Shown piece after piece: positions 16,825-26,372 of a DNA stretch of 64,000 nt. Numbering within the stretch: position 1 is the stretch's first letter; the number at the start of each line of letters is the position of its first letter. This DNA comes from Clostridium folliculivorans (GTDB lineage Bacteria > Bacillota > Clostridia > Clostridiales > Clostridiaceae), in assembly GCF_024341905.1 (NCBI RefSeq), contig NZ_BQXY01000002.1, forward strand, positions 682,001-746,000, read 5' to 3'. The translations under genes were made by a program, and so were the position numbers. The notes beneath the pieces were generated by a model. The model saw nothing but the letters and a program-made list of their open reading frames with translations. It was not told the origin of the DNA and ran no database searches.

Positions 16825-17751
16825 ATGGAAGTGGTAAATGTCTGCAGAGCAAACTTTGATTACAAATTATCGCCAAGAGGACATAGGATAAAAAACACTG
16901 TGGTTAGCAATGTGGTTTCAACTAAAATCATCGACAAGGTTTTGGATTTAAAGATATGTGTCAACAAATCTGAGGCAGTTGTATTTGACATTGTAACTTA
17001 CACAGTGACTATAAAAAACATATCGGATAAGCTGATTGAAAATATAACTTTCATAGATCATAAATCTTTTCTAACTAGTTTTGTAGTAAACACTTTGTTT
17101 GTGAACAACAAAAATATTACCTGCCGCTCTCCTGAGGAAGGCTTATATCTTGGTGATTTGCAGCCTTGTGATGAAATAATAGTAAGTTTTCAAATGCTTA
17201 TTGATAAAAATTCTTCTTCTAAATATGTATATAATTATTTTGAGATTGCATACGATTATCTTTTTAATATAGAACTTCTTCCAGCAAGAATAATATTAAA
17301 GAGCGATTTTGCAGCCACCTATGTTAGAGCGCTTCTCAAACAGTTTGATATTTTAAGCATACTAAATCTACCCTTTGAAGATACTCAACTCATAGAAGAC
17401 ATCGACATTACAGAAGATATTCACTTGTCCATGAAAAAGTTAGTTTCCACTCCTATAATATCTGTAGCTTCTGCTCCTTTGACAAAGTGTTTAAGATTAA
17501 TTCTAATCGGAACTATAAACTACACTTTGTTTGGCATAATTGATAAACCTACTATAAATTCCACAATAACTGTTTATTCTGATGACTTTACTGATAGTTT
17601 TGTAATATCTACTTTAGTACCGGAGAGTATGAATTTATTGAACCTAGAGGAAATAGAAAATATAAACTTCCATATAGAAAACTTTCAAAAGGTTATTTTG
17701 GAAAATAACAGATTACTAATTCAAACCTTAATTTTGCTAAAGATATATTAA
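16825..17751 (+). CDS. DUF11-like plus SPOCS-domain chimeric protein
   Basis: A 308-residue protein. Residues about 40-155 look like one DUF11-like beta-sandwich: VNKSEAVVFDIVTYTVTIKN, a TSFVVNTLFVNNK strand matching the SFVxGSVxVNG strand of the giant protein, and LGDLQPCDEIIVSF. Residues about 185-308 resemble a SPOCS/DUF3794 domain (CLRLILIGTINYTLFG, DDFTDSFVISTLVPE). No signal peptide or membrane helix. An AGGTAGG site precedes the ATG. The fusion links the SPOCS family to the DUF11 repeat proteins encoded next door. Followed by a strong terminator. Confidence 0.6.
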   Translation: MEVVNVCRANFDYKLSPRGHRIKNTVVSNVVSTKIIDKVLDLKICVNKSEAVVFDIVTYTVTIKNISDKLIENITFIDHKSFLTSFVVNTLFVNNKNITCRSPEEGLYLGDLQPCDEIIVSFQMLIDKNSSSKYVYNYFEIAYDYLFNIELLPARIILKSDFAATYVRALLKQFDILSILNLPFEDTQLIEDIDITEDIHLSMKKLVSTPIISVASAPLTKCLRLILIGTINYTLFGIIDKPTINSTITVYSDDFTDSFVISTLVPESMNLLNLEEIENINFHIENFQKVILENNRLLIQTLILLKIY

Positions 17752-17757
17752 ATTTTA

Positions 17758-17790
17758 AAAAATCACTGAAGCCTTTTTCAGTGATTTTTC
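17758..17790 (+). terminator. Rho-independent terminator
   Basis: Stem AAATCACTGA/TCAGTGATTT with an eight-base loop followed by TTTTTC. It ends the two-gene SPOCS operon. Confidence 0.85.
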
Positions 17791-17853
17791 TGTATTCAAT
17801 TATCCACAAGTATATCTAAAATATATCTTAAATATAAATTTCAAAAAGATAAA

Positions 17854-17917
17854 CAGCCTGTTCCAATATAAATTGACCTTACAATAGGATCCATTTTTAT
17901 ACGCTTTGAACAGGCTG
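17854..17917 (-). terminator. Possible terminator or long hairpin
   Basis: Inverted arms CAGCCTGTTC/GAACAGGCTG enclose a 44-base loop, 90 bases downstream of the giant repeat gene stop. The T tract on the minus strand is weak, so termination is plausible but not certain. Confidence 0.5.
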
Positions 17918-18007
17918 CTTTTATTATTGTGTGGATGTACAACTTCATTTACAATTATTATTTTTCAGATTGAAATTGTACATCTTCTATTAATTTATCT
18001 TAAGATT

Positions 18008-21000
18008 TTAGCATAAATTCACCACTTCTACCTTATAAACTACTGTAATTATCTGTCCTGGGGTCATTGTGTTAAGGTTGAAGCCTGCTGATGGATTGTA
18101 GCTTGGGTAGGCTACTCCATTTACAGTTACTGAGCCAATTACAAACATTGAGTTGTGAGGAGTTGGATCCACAAATACAACGTTTGTAGCATCTATATTA
18201 CCAGTATTTACGATTACTATTGTATAAGTTAGCTGCTCTCCTATAGTTGCATACTGTTTATTTACAGCCTTAGTTACATTTAGATTACCATAAGCGATAT
18301 TAGTAGTTACTGTATTTGAATAAGCAGTATCACTGAACGGAGGTTGTTTTGGATCTACAACATACTTAAATGGTATAGCAGCCTGATTGGTTACTTGATT
18401 TGTTGAAGGAACGGCTACTACATTCACCTTAAATTGTACTGTCACAACATTACCAATACCAATATCTCCTAGGCTAAAGCCTACTGTTGGATCATAACTT
18501 GGCTGGCTTACGTTATTTACTTTTACTGATCCTGCTACGAAGCTTACACCTTGAGAAGGATTATCTTGGAAGAACACTTCACTATCTATAACATTTCCAA
18601 CATTAGTTAAAGTAATAGTATAGGTTAGTGTATCTCCAATAGTTGCAATTGGCTTATCTACAACTTTAACTGCAGTCATATTGCCTAACACCACATTAGT
18701 TGTGACAGTATTACTCTGCTGATTCTTAGTTACAGAAGTTCCACTTGGATCAACCTTATAACTGAAATTAATAAGTGAGCTATTTACCACATAGGCAGTT
18801 GCTGGAAGAGCGGTCACCTTTGCAGTGAAGGCTACAGTTATAGATTGACCTGGTGCTAAATCAGCTAAAGCAAAGCCTGTTTGTGGATTTAAAGTTGGGT
18901 ATACCACACCATTAATAGTTACTGTTCCAGATATAAAGCTTAATTCATTTTGCAATAAATCAGAGAAGAATATATTAGTATCATATACATTACCAGTGTT
19001 TGTTATAGTTGAAGTATAGGTTACAGTATCATTAACCTTTGCATAAAGCTTATCTACGGTCTTAGTATTTGAAAGACTTCCAATATTAATATTTGTAGCT
19101 ACAGTATTTGAGGTTGCACTTATAGGATAGGTAGGTCCACTTGGATCCACATGATATAACCCATTTGATACAGCATAGTTTGTTACAACTGGAGGTAATG
19201 GTAATGTTGTTACTGTACTTTGGAATTCAACTAAAGAAGTTGAGCCAGCTAGAAGATTGTTTGGTAGGTTAAACCCTACTGTCGGATCATAAGCTGGATA
19301 GCTTATTCCATCAATAACAACTGTTCCTGATTTAAAGACTGCTCCATTTGATAAGAAATCACCAAAGAATAATTGTGCAATAGGTGTATTTCCTGTGTTT
19401 TTAACTAATATGCTATAGTTTAAAATATCCTGTAAGGTTGCATAAGACTTGTTTACCACTTTTGTAGCTGTGAGACTAGGTTTTACTATAATTGTTGACA
19501 CTGTATTTGATTCAGTGGATTTACTGTAATATTGACCATTTGGATCTATCTTATAGGAGAAGGTTCCAAATGCTACATTCAGTACTGCATCATGAGTAGG
19601 TGAATCTATCACATTTGCTGTAAATACTACTGTAATCTGACTCAAAGGAGCAATATTTCCTAAAGTAAAACCTGAATTTGGATCATAATCTGGCATTGTG
19701 GTACCGTTAATATTTACTGAACCTTGGTTAAAGGCTATATCACTCTGAAGATTATCTGTAAATATAAAATTATCAGCTCTTACATTTCCATTGTTTGTAA
19801 CCACTATTGTATAAGTTAATACATATCCCATAGTGGAGAAAGCTTTATCTACTGTTTTATTAAGAGATATTGATCCTAGGTTTATCTGAGTGGTTACTGT
19901 ATTTGAATTAACTATTACAGGTATATCTGAACCACTTGGATTTATTCTATAAGAGAAGGTGATATTGGCAGTGTTACTAACTAGCGATGGTGTTGGCAGT
20001 GAGGTTACAATAGTATCAAACTTAACAACCACAGTATCACCAGCATTTATATTACCTAAGGTAAAGCTGGAATATGGGTTTAAGCTTGGGTAAGCTACAT
20101 CATTTATTTTCACTGAACCTGTCACAAAATTCAAACCAGATGGTATTACATCTCTGAAGTTTACATTCTTTGCTATAGTATTTCCTGTATTTACTATAGT
20201 AACTGTATAGCTTACTAAATCCTCTAGTGTAGCATAAGCTTTACTTACTGCCTTAGTAGCAGTCAATGATCCAACATTTATAACTGTTGATACTGTATTA
20301 CTAGTTGCCTCTAGAACTATAGGCGGATTTGCAGGATTAACGTAATATTTATAATCAATTGTAGCATTGTTATAAATAATATAGTTTTGTGGTAAAGAGT
20401 TCACATTTACTGCAAAGGTAATAACAGTACTTCCATAACCCGGTATATCATCTAAATTAAACCCAGTGCTTGGGTTGTAGTCTGCATGAGTTACTCCATT
20501 TACTTTAACAGATCCATTTACAAAGCTTGCATTAGTTTGGATTATATCCTTAAAAAATACATTGAAACAATTAGTATTTCCAGTATTGTTTATTGTCACT
20601 GTATAGTTAAGAGTATCTCCTATTGTTGCATAAGCTTTATCTACTTCTTTTGTTGCTGTTAGATTGCCAACCTTAATATAGGTAGTAACATTATTTGCAT
20701 GTGTTGTTATGGTAACTGGATCATCAGCTTGGGTAAGTCTATAAGTGAAGGTTGCTTCAGCAGTATTGTTTATCCTTCCACTTTGCGATAAAGTCTTAAC
20801 ATTTACACTAAAGTTTATTATATGGTACCCATTTGGTGCTAAGTCTGTTAAGCTAAAACCAAAATTAGGATCGTAAGTTGGCTGTGAAGTTCCATCTACT
20901 ACTACAGTTCCACCGTTAAAAGATGCTGAAGAAGCAATTACATCTTGGAAGAATATATTAGTGGCATTCACTGAACCAGTGTTCCTAACAATTACTGTAT

Positions 21001-24000
21001 ATGCTAAGTCGTCTCCTAGTGTTGCATAGTCCTTGTCAACTGATTTTGTAAGGGTTAACTCTCCAAGGGCTACATAAGTTTGGGTAATATTTGTATTTAT
21101 CATAGCTGCAATAACTTCTGTACCCACAGTGTAGTCGTAGTTAATAGTAGCAAAGTTTAATATTAAGTTATCTGTTGATCTGCTTATTACTGTTACAGCG
21201 AACTTTACCGTTGTAGTTACTCCTGCTGCAATATCACTTAAATTAAAACCATTGTTTGGATTATATCCCGGCTTTTGTACTCCATCTATATAAACTGAGT
21301 CTGCTACAAAGGATACCTGTGAATCTAAAATATCCTGGAAGAATATATGCTGAGCTGGAACATTTCCTTCATTTTTTATGGTTATAGTAAAGTTTAAAGT
21401 ATCTCCGAGCTTAGCTATTGCCTTATCTACAGATTTATTAGCAGATACTATAGTATCATAAACATAAACCGTAGTTGTATTTGAGGATTTTGTCTTTGTT
21501 GTTATGGTTCCATTAGGATCAACGTAATAAGAATAAGTCACATCAGCTTTATTTAGTAAAGTATTATTTTGTGGTATTGAGTTTGCAGTTACTGTAAAGC
21601 TTACTGCAATTTGCTGTCCTACAGGAATATCATTTAATGCAAAGCCAGTGTTTGGATTGAAACTAGGTCTATTTACTCCATTTACATAAACTGATCCAGT
21701 ATTAAATGATGATTCAGCTTGAATAATATCCTTAAAAAATACATTTCTAAGCAAAGTATTACCAGTGTTTGTTAAAACAAATCTATAGGTTATTGCATTG
21801 CTAAGTCTTACTATACTTCTATCAGCTTCCTTTGTTACAGTTATATTTCCTAAATTAATATAGGTTGTGACTGTATTGCTTGTGGCACTTGCTGGTAAAA
21901 ATGCTCCGCTTGGATCTATCTTATATTGATAGTTTAAAATAGAAGAATTATTTACATATCCACTTGGTGGAACACTACTTACTGTTACCGCAAAAGTAAC
22001 TGATATAGTATTTCCTGGATTTATGGTTCCCAAAGTAAACCCACTATTAGGATCATATCCTGAATATGGAACTCCATTTATCTTAACAGAGCCAATAACA
22101 AAGCTTGTATGCTCTGGAACACTATCTATAAAAGTGGTATTAGTAATGCTTGTATTACCATTATTAGTTATCTCTGAAGTATAAGTTAAAGTATCTCCTA
22201 CTGTTGCATAAGTTTTACTTACACTCTTTGTGTTGCTCACTGACATAGAAGTTATATTTGTTGTTACAGTATTACTTGTTAAACTTCCATCTACAAATGG
22301 TGATGTTGGACTAACTTGATATTTGAAAGCAAGATAAGCAGTATTTTTAATCTGCGGTGGTGTAGGAAGACTTGTCACAGTTGCCTTAAATGATATAACT
22401 GAACTTCCACCAGGCAATATATTATTGATAGTAAAGCCGTTTATAGGATTTGCACTAGGTTTACTAACTCCATCGACAACTACTGAACCTTCCAGGAAGG
22501 TAGCTCCATTTGTAAAAGCGTCCAATATACTAACGCTTGTTAAAGTTACTGTGCCGGTATTATTTGCAGTTATGGTGTAGGTTAAAACATCACCTATTGT
22601 TGCATAAGCTTTGTCTACCTCTTTAGTTAAAGTGGCTGAATAGGAACTTATAATAGTAGTTACTGTATTACTCTTGCTGGTTTTACTTACTGGCTGCTGA
22701 GTTGGATCAATATAATAACTAAAAGACGTTGTTGCACTATTCTTCACGGTGTTTGGTGTTGGCAAGCTATTTACTACAACCTTAAACTCTACATCAACCA
22801 CTTGACCAGCTGTAAGTGTTCCTAAAGTAAATCCAACCTGTGGATCATAATCGGGCTTGTTGACTCCATTTACAAGAACTGAACCTGAAACGAAGGAAGC
22901 TTCTGCTTGAATAGTATCTGAGAATAAAGTATTTATTATATTGGTATTACCAGTATTAGTAGATGTAAACCTATAAGTCAAAGTATCACCTACTACTGCA
23001 TAGGATTTATCTACTGCTTTAATAAGTGCAACTGTAGCAAAAGGAACATAGGTTTTTGCTGGATTTGAATACTCTGTATTTGTTACTTCTGGGCTGTCTG
23101 GATTTTGTTTATAAGATAATGTTACTTCAGATATATTAGAAATATATCCTACAGGCGGATTACTTGCAATAATTGCTCCAAATGCTATTGTTGCAGTATC
23201 TCCTGGATACATATTTCCTATTGAAAATTGGCTACTTGGATCAAGCTCAGGGTAATTAACTCCATTTATATAAAGACTTTCAGGGTAAAAATTAAGATAT
23301 ACTCCAAGAAAGTCTGCAAACTTCAAGTTAGTTAAAGGAACTGTTCCTGTATTATTTATAGATATTGTATATACTAGTGCATCTCCAACCTGAGCATATG
23401 CTTTGTCTACACTTTTAACTATTGTATACCGTGCTTTATTGATTGTGGTTTGAACCCTATTACTTATAATTGTACCGGATAAAACATTTCCATTGGGATC
23501 TGGCTTGTAGCTATATACTAAACTAGCTTGATCATAAATTATATTTGGATTCGGAAGAGAAATTACCTTTGCTTGGAAGGTTACTTCCACAACATCATCT
23601 GGACATACAATTCCTATAGTAAAACCCCTAGTTGGGTCATAGGAAGGATATGATATACCGTTAATAGCTACTGAACCATTGACGAAAGAGGCTTCTGCTT
23701 GAATACTATCTAAAAACACAGTATTAAATGCATTGATATTACCGCCATTGGTTACATTGATTTTGTAGTATAAAATATCTCCTATTTCTGCATACGCTTT
23801 ATCTACACTCTTATTTACATTCATACACACAAAATTAGCTACTGTATCAACTTTATTTGAAGCTTTTTCTGCATCAACCACAGTTCCACTAGAGCTTATT
23901 TGGTATTTGAAAGGAACCCTTGCAATATTCTCAATCAAATCTGCAGGATTCATGCTATTTATTAGTACCTTGTACTTCACATCCGTAGTTTGTCCTGGAT

Positions 24001-26086
24001 TTATTGCATCTACCAATGTGAACCCTGTAAATGGGTTAAGATCAGGTTTTTGGCTTCCATTAATCAAGACACTTCCACTTACAAAAGATGCCCCTGGAAT
24101 TTGAGGTTCTAAGATTTGAACATTATTTGCAGGTTGATTTCCTACGTTGGTTAAGCTTAGTGTATATATAACTGAGTCTCCAACCTTAGGATAATTATTG
24201 TCATTACATCTTTCCCCTATGACTTCTACATAATGAACTTGTATAGAAACTGAATTGCTAAACAAGGTCTTTTCTCTTAAATAATCATATTGGTTAAACA
24301 CATATCCAAAGGTTATTAGGCTTATATTACTTATCTTAGTTGAAGGTGGCAAAGAATTAACCTTTGCTTGGAATGCTATTTGAGTGCTATTTCCCACAGC
24401 TAAGTTTGGCAAACTAAACCCTGTTACTGGATTGTAGTTTACATACGGTTCTCCATTAATTAATACTGTACCTTCTACAAAAGACGAAGCAGCATCTAAT
24501 TTATCTTGAAAGAACATTTTTGTTGCAAGCTCAGTCCCCACATTCTGTATATTCATTGTATAAATTACAGTTTCACCAATTGTTATATTAGTTTTTGAAG
24601 AAGCTTTTGTTATTGATAATAATCCATCCTGAACTACTACTTCAACAGTATTTGTGTTTCCATAGTTAGTGATACTATCTATACCTGAAGTAAATTGATA
24701 GCTGTAATTTACGTTTTGATGAAGCATTCCACTAGCTGGAATTGAATTAGTCCTAGCAGAGAAAAGTACATTTATAATTCCTCTAGAACTTATTGTTCCA
24801 AGATTTATTCCATTTAAAATATTCGCTGAAGGATATGCTACTCCATTTATAGTAACTGACCCTGGAATATATGAAGTAGCTGAATCGATTACTGCTGATA
24901 TTATCACATTATTTGCGGCTAAGTCTCCGTCATTTCTTATACGCATTGCATAAACCAAAGATTCCCCAACTTCTACATTATATTGTCCATCACCGTCAAT
25001 GTCGTATAAATCTAAGGTTGCAATTATATCCGGAGCTTTTGAAAGCACTTGTGTCCCTACTACTACAAGCTGTACTCCATCCCCTTCTTCTCCTTCTGTT
25101 ATCTGCCCTGCTAACAAGGTTTGGTTAGGAACTAAGGTTTTAGATATATCAACATTTGCTATATCCCACTTATTTCTTCCATTTAATTTTTGAGTTGGAA
25201 CAAATCCATCATGATTGTTTCCGCCATTTGTACCTAATATATTTAGAAGACCATTACTATCACTTAGTGGATCTGCAACATTAATTACTCCTGAAAAGAA
25301 GCTATTTCCTGGATTATTTGGAGCTGTTCCAGGATTAGGATTTGGTCTATTTACTGTATTACCTACATTCGTTAATTGGGCAAAAGATGGTCCTATTGAT
25401 ACTATTTCATTTCCATTAAGTGGTCCGCCATTAGCACACACTAATGATATATTACCCTTTAAAATTGTGTTATCTGAACCAGTGGTAAAACCAGTAACTG
25501 TGGCCTGTAATGGAGTACTTGGAGTTGCAACTGATATACCTGAACTATAAATTACCTTTTGTGGCTTAAAGACATCATTTCTATATATTACAACTAATGC
25601 CCAACCACCTCTTGAGTTGCTAAGTCCTGAACTAGGCACACTTATAGGTACTCCAGCTACTGAATAGCTTCCTGACAATGCATCCTTAACTAAAGAAGTT
25701 ACATCTGCAGCCCTAAACCTATCTGTGGTTCCGGAAATTGAAGTATAACTATCTGTATAAGTTGGAGTTACTGCGTAAGTTCCCTTAGGAGTGGTAAAAC
25801 TTACGGGAGTATCTTGCACACTTCTAAGATCTAAAGCGCCAGATACATTGCTAAACACTGTAGAATACCATACAAGTTCTGCATATCTTACTGTGCTTTT
25901 AGCTAAAATGTTTAAGCTTGCTGTACTTCCTGATTTAGTCCAATCTCTAGTAGTTGTTCCATCTGGTTTGATAAGATCAGATGTATTTACATCTGGAGCT
26001 GTAGTGCTTCCACATACAACTAAAGAGTTTCCTGTGGTTATCAATTGACACTTGTCAATTGATGAAAATCTTTCCAAAGTCGACAT
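18008..26086 (-). CDS. Giant DUF11-repeat protein, 2692 residues
   Basis: The N-terminal 350 residues form a distinct domain: no signal peptide (MSTLERFSSIDKCQL), a YAELVWYS strand and a Gly/Asn/Pro-rich loop, resembling the head of clostridial and bacillar DUF11 proteins. About 18 tandem beta-sandwich repeats of roughly 130 residues follow. A typical unit has TKxVDKxYAxxGDxLxYT at its start, then SFVxGSVxVNG, YxPxxGF, PG, and ends SNTVTT. The first repeat carries a DIDGDG acidic loop that could bind calcium. The last repeat stops after strand VVYKVEVV, lacking about 30 residues. There is no LPXTG or S-layer anchor. A GAGGAG site precedes the ATG. Lack of export signals plus the SPOCS neighbours suggest a spore-surface or appendage protein made in the mother cell (inference). 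Confidence 0.85.
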   Translation of the reverse strand: MSTLERFSSIDKCQLITTGNSLVVCGSTTAPDVNTSDLIKPDGTTTRDWTKSGSTASLNILAKSTVRYAELVWYSTVFSNVSGALDLRSVQDTPVSFTTPKGTYAVTPTYTDSYTSISGTTDRFRAADVTSLVKDALSGSYSVAGVPISVPSSGLSNSRGGWALVVIYRNDVFKPQKVIYSSGISVATPSTPLQATVTGFTTGSDNTILKGNISLVCANGGPLNGNEIVSIGPSFAQLTNVGNTVNRPNPNPGTAPNNPGNSFFSGVINVADPLSDSNGLLNILGTNGGNNHDGFVPTQKLNGRNKWDIANVDISKTLVPNQTLLAGQITEGEEGDGVQLVVVGTQVLSKAPDIIATLDLYDIDGDGQYNVEVGESLVYAMRIRNDGDLAANNVIISAVIDSATSYIPGSVTINGVAYPSANILNGINLGTISSRGIINVLFSARTNSIPASGMLHQNVNYSYQFTSGIDSITNYGNTNTVEVVVQDGLLSITKASSKTNITIGETVIYTMNIQNVGTELATKMFFQDKLDAASSFVEGTVLINGEPYVNYNPVTGFSLPNLAVGNSTQIAFQAKVNSLPPSTKISNISLITFGYVFNQYDYLREKTLFSNSVSIQVHYVEVIGERCNDNNYPKVGDSVIYTLSLTNVGNQPANNVQILEPQIPGASFVSGSVLINGSQKPDLNPFTGFTLVDAINPGQTTDVKYKVLINSMNPADLIENIARVPFKYQISSSGTVVDAEKASNKVDTVANFVCMNVNKSVDKAYAEIGDILYYKINVTNGGNINAFNTVFLDSIQAEASFVNGSVAINGISYPSYDPTRGFTIGIVCPDDVVEVTFQAKVISLPNPNIIYDQASLVYSYKPDPNGNVLSGTIISNRVQTTINKARYTIVKSVDKAYAQVGDALVYTISINNTGTVPLTNLKFADFLGVYLNFYPESLYINGVNYPELDPSSQFSIGNMYPGDTATIAFGAIIASNPPVGYISNISEVTLSYKQNPDSPEVTNTEYSNPAKTYVPFATVALIKAVDKSYAVVGDTLTYRFTSTNTGNTNIINTLFSDTIQAEASFVSGSVLVNGVNKPDYDPQVGFTLGTLTAGQVVDVEFKVVVNSLPTPNTVKNSATTSFSYYIDPTQQPVSKTSKSNTVTTIISSYSATLTKEVDKAYATIGDVLTYTITANNTGTVTLTSVSILDAFTNGATFLEGSVVVDGVSKPSANPINGFTINNILPGGSSVISFKATVTSLPTPPQIKNTAYLAFKYQVSPTSPFVDGSLTSNTVTTNITSMSVSNTKSVSKTYATVGDTLTYTSEITNNGNTSITNTTFIDSVPEHTSFVIGSVKINGVPYSGYDPNSGFTLGTINPGNTISVTFAVTVSSVPPSGYVNNSSILNYQYKIDPSGAFLPASATSNTVTTYINLGNITVTKEADRSIVRLSNAITYRFVLTNTGNTLLRNVFFKDIIQAESSFNTGSVYVNGVNRPSFNPNTGFALNDIPVGQQIAVSFTVTANSIPQNNTLLNKADVTYSYYVDPNGTITTKTKSSNTTTVYVYDTIVSANKSVDKAIAKLGDTLNFTITIKNEGNVPAQHIFFQDILDSQVSFVADSVYIDGVQKPGYNPNNGFNLSDIAAGVTTTVKFAVTVISRSTDNLILNFATINYDYTVGTEVIAAMINTNITQTYVALGELTLTKSVDKDYATLGDDLAYTVIVRNTGSVNATNIFFQDVIASSASFNGGTVVVDGTSQPTYDPNFGFSLTDLAPNGYHIINFSVNVKTLSQSGRINNTAEATFTYRLTQADDPVTITTHANNVTTYIKVGNLTATKEVDKAYATIGDTLNYTVTINNTGNTNCFNVFFKDIIQTNASFVNGSVKVNGVTHADYNPSTGFNLDDIPGYGSTVITFAVNVNSLPQNYIIYNNATIDYKYYVNPANPPIVLEATSNTVSTVINVGSLTATKAVSKAYATLEDLVSYTVTIVNTGNTIAKNVNFRDVIPSGLNFVTGSVKINDVAYPSLNPYSSFTLGNINAGDTVVVKFDTIVTSLPTPSLVSNTANITFSYRINPSGSDIPVIVNSNTVTTQINLGSISLNKTVDKAFSTMGYVLTYTIVVTNNGNVRADNFIFTDNLQSDIAFNQGSVNINGTTMPDYDPNSGFTLGNIAPLSQITVVFTANVIDSPTHDAVLNVAFGTFSYKIDPNGQYYSKSTESNTVSTIIVKPSLTATKVVNKSYATLQDILNYSILVKNTGNTPIAQLFFGDFLSNGAVFKSGTVVIDGISYPAYDPTVGFNLPNNLLAGSTSLVEFQSTVTTLPLPPVVTNYAVSNGLYHVDPSGPTYPISATSNTVATNINIGSLSNTKTVDKLYAKVNDTVTYTSTITNTGNVYDTNIFFSDLLQNELSFISGTVTINGVVYPTLNPQTGFALADLAPGQSITVAFTAKVTALPATAYVVNSSLINFSYKVDPSGTSVTKNQQSNTVTTNVVLGNMTAVKVVDKPIATIGDTLTYTITLTNVGNVIDSEVFFQDNPSQGVSFVAGSVKVNNVSQPSYDPTVGFSLGDIGIGNVVTVQFKVNVVAVPSTNQVTNQAAIPFKYVVDPKQPPFSDTAYSNTVTTNIAYGNLNVTKAVNKQYATIGEQLTYTIVIVNTGNIDATNVVFVDPTPHNSMFVIGSVTVNGVAYPSYNPSAGFNLNTMTPGQIITVVYKVEVVNLC

Positions 26087-26372
26087 TTGTTTATCTCCTC
26101 TTAGTCATAAAATTGAAGAACATATATACAGATTATTTGCTCAAAGCAGATTTCAAATAATCTATTTATAAAAAGCCTCCTTATATAATATTTTTGATAA
26201 AAAGATAAGTTACAGTAATTTATTTTTAAAATTCAACTCACCTTCTTACAACATCTAACCAACACATTGCCTGACTACGAAAATAGTTTTAGATTTAGGT
26301 TTGTCCATCATTAAGCAATAGTTATAAAAATGAATATAATGAAACATAAAACTTATAAGGAGTGATATCATT
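26087..26372. promoter_or_regulatory. Shared divergent regulatory region
   Basis: This 286-base gap separates the two divergent surface-protein genes and must hold both promoters. It contains strong ribosome binding sites at each end (GAGGAG for the giant gene, AAGGAG for the 1143-residue gene) and an inverted pair AGATTATTTG/CAAATAATCT at 26131-26140 and 26152-26161. I could not assign a sigma-factor class with confidence. Confidence 0.4.

Noticed and set aside
18008-25036. Regular spacing of about 390 bp that could look like a repeat array
   Set aside because: It is protein-level tandem domain repetition with diverged DNA, not a CRISPR or satellite array.
24913-25128. Frames inside the giant repeat gene on the plus strand
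   Set aside because: Shadows of the repeat-coding strand, with Leu/Ser-rich low-complexity sequence.
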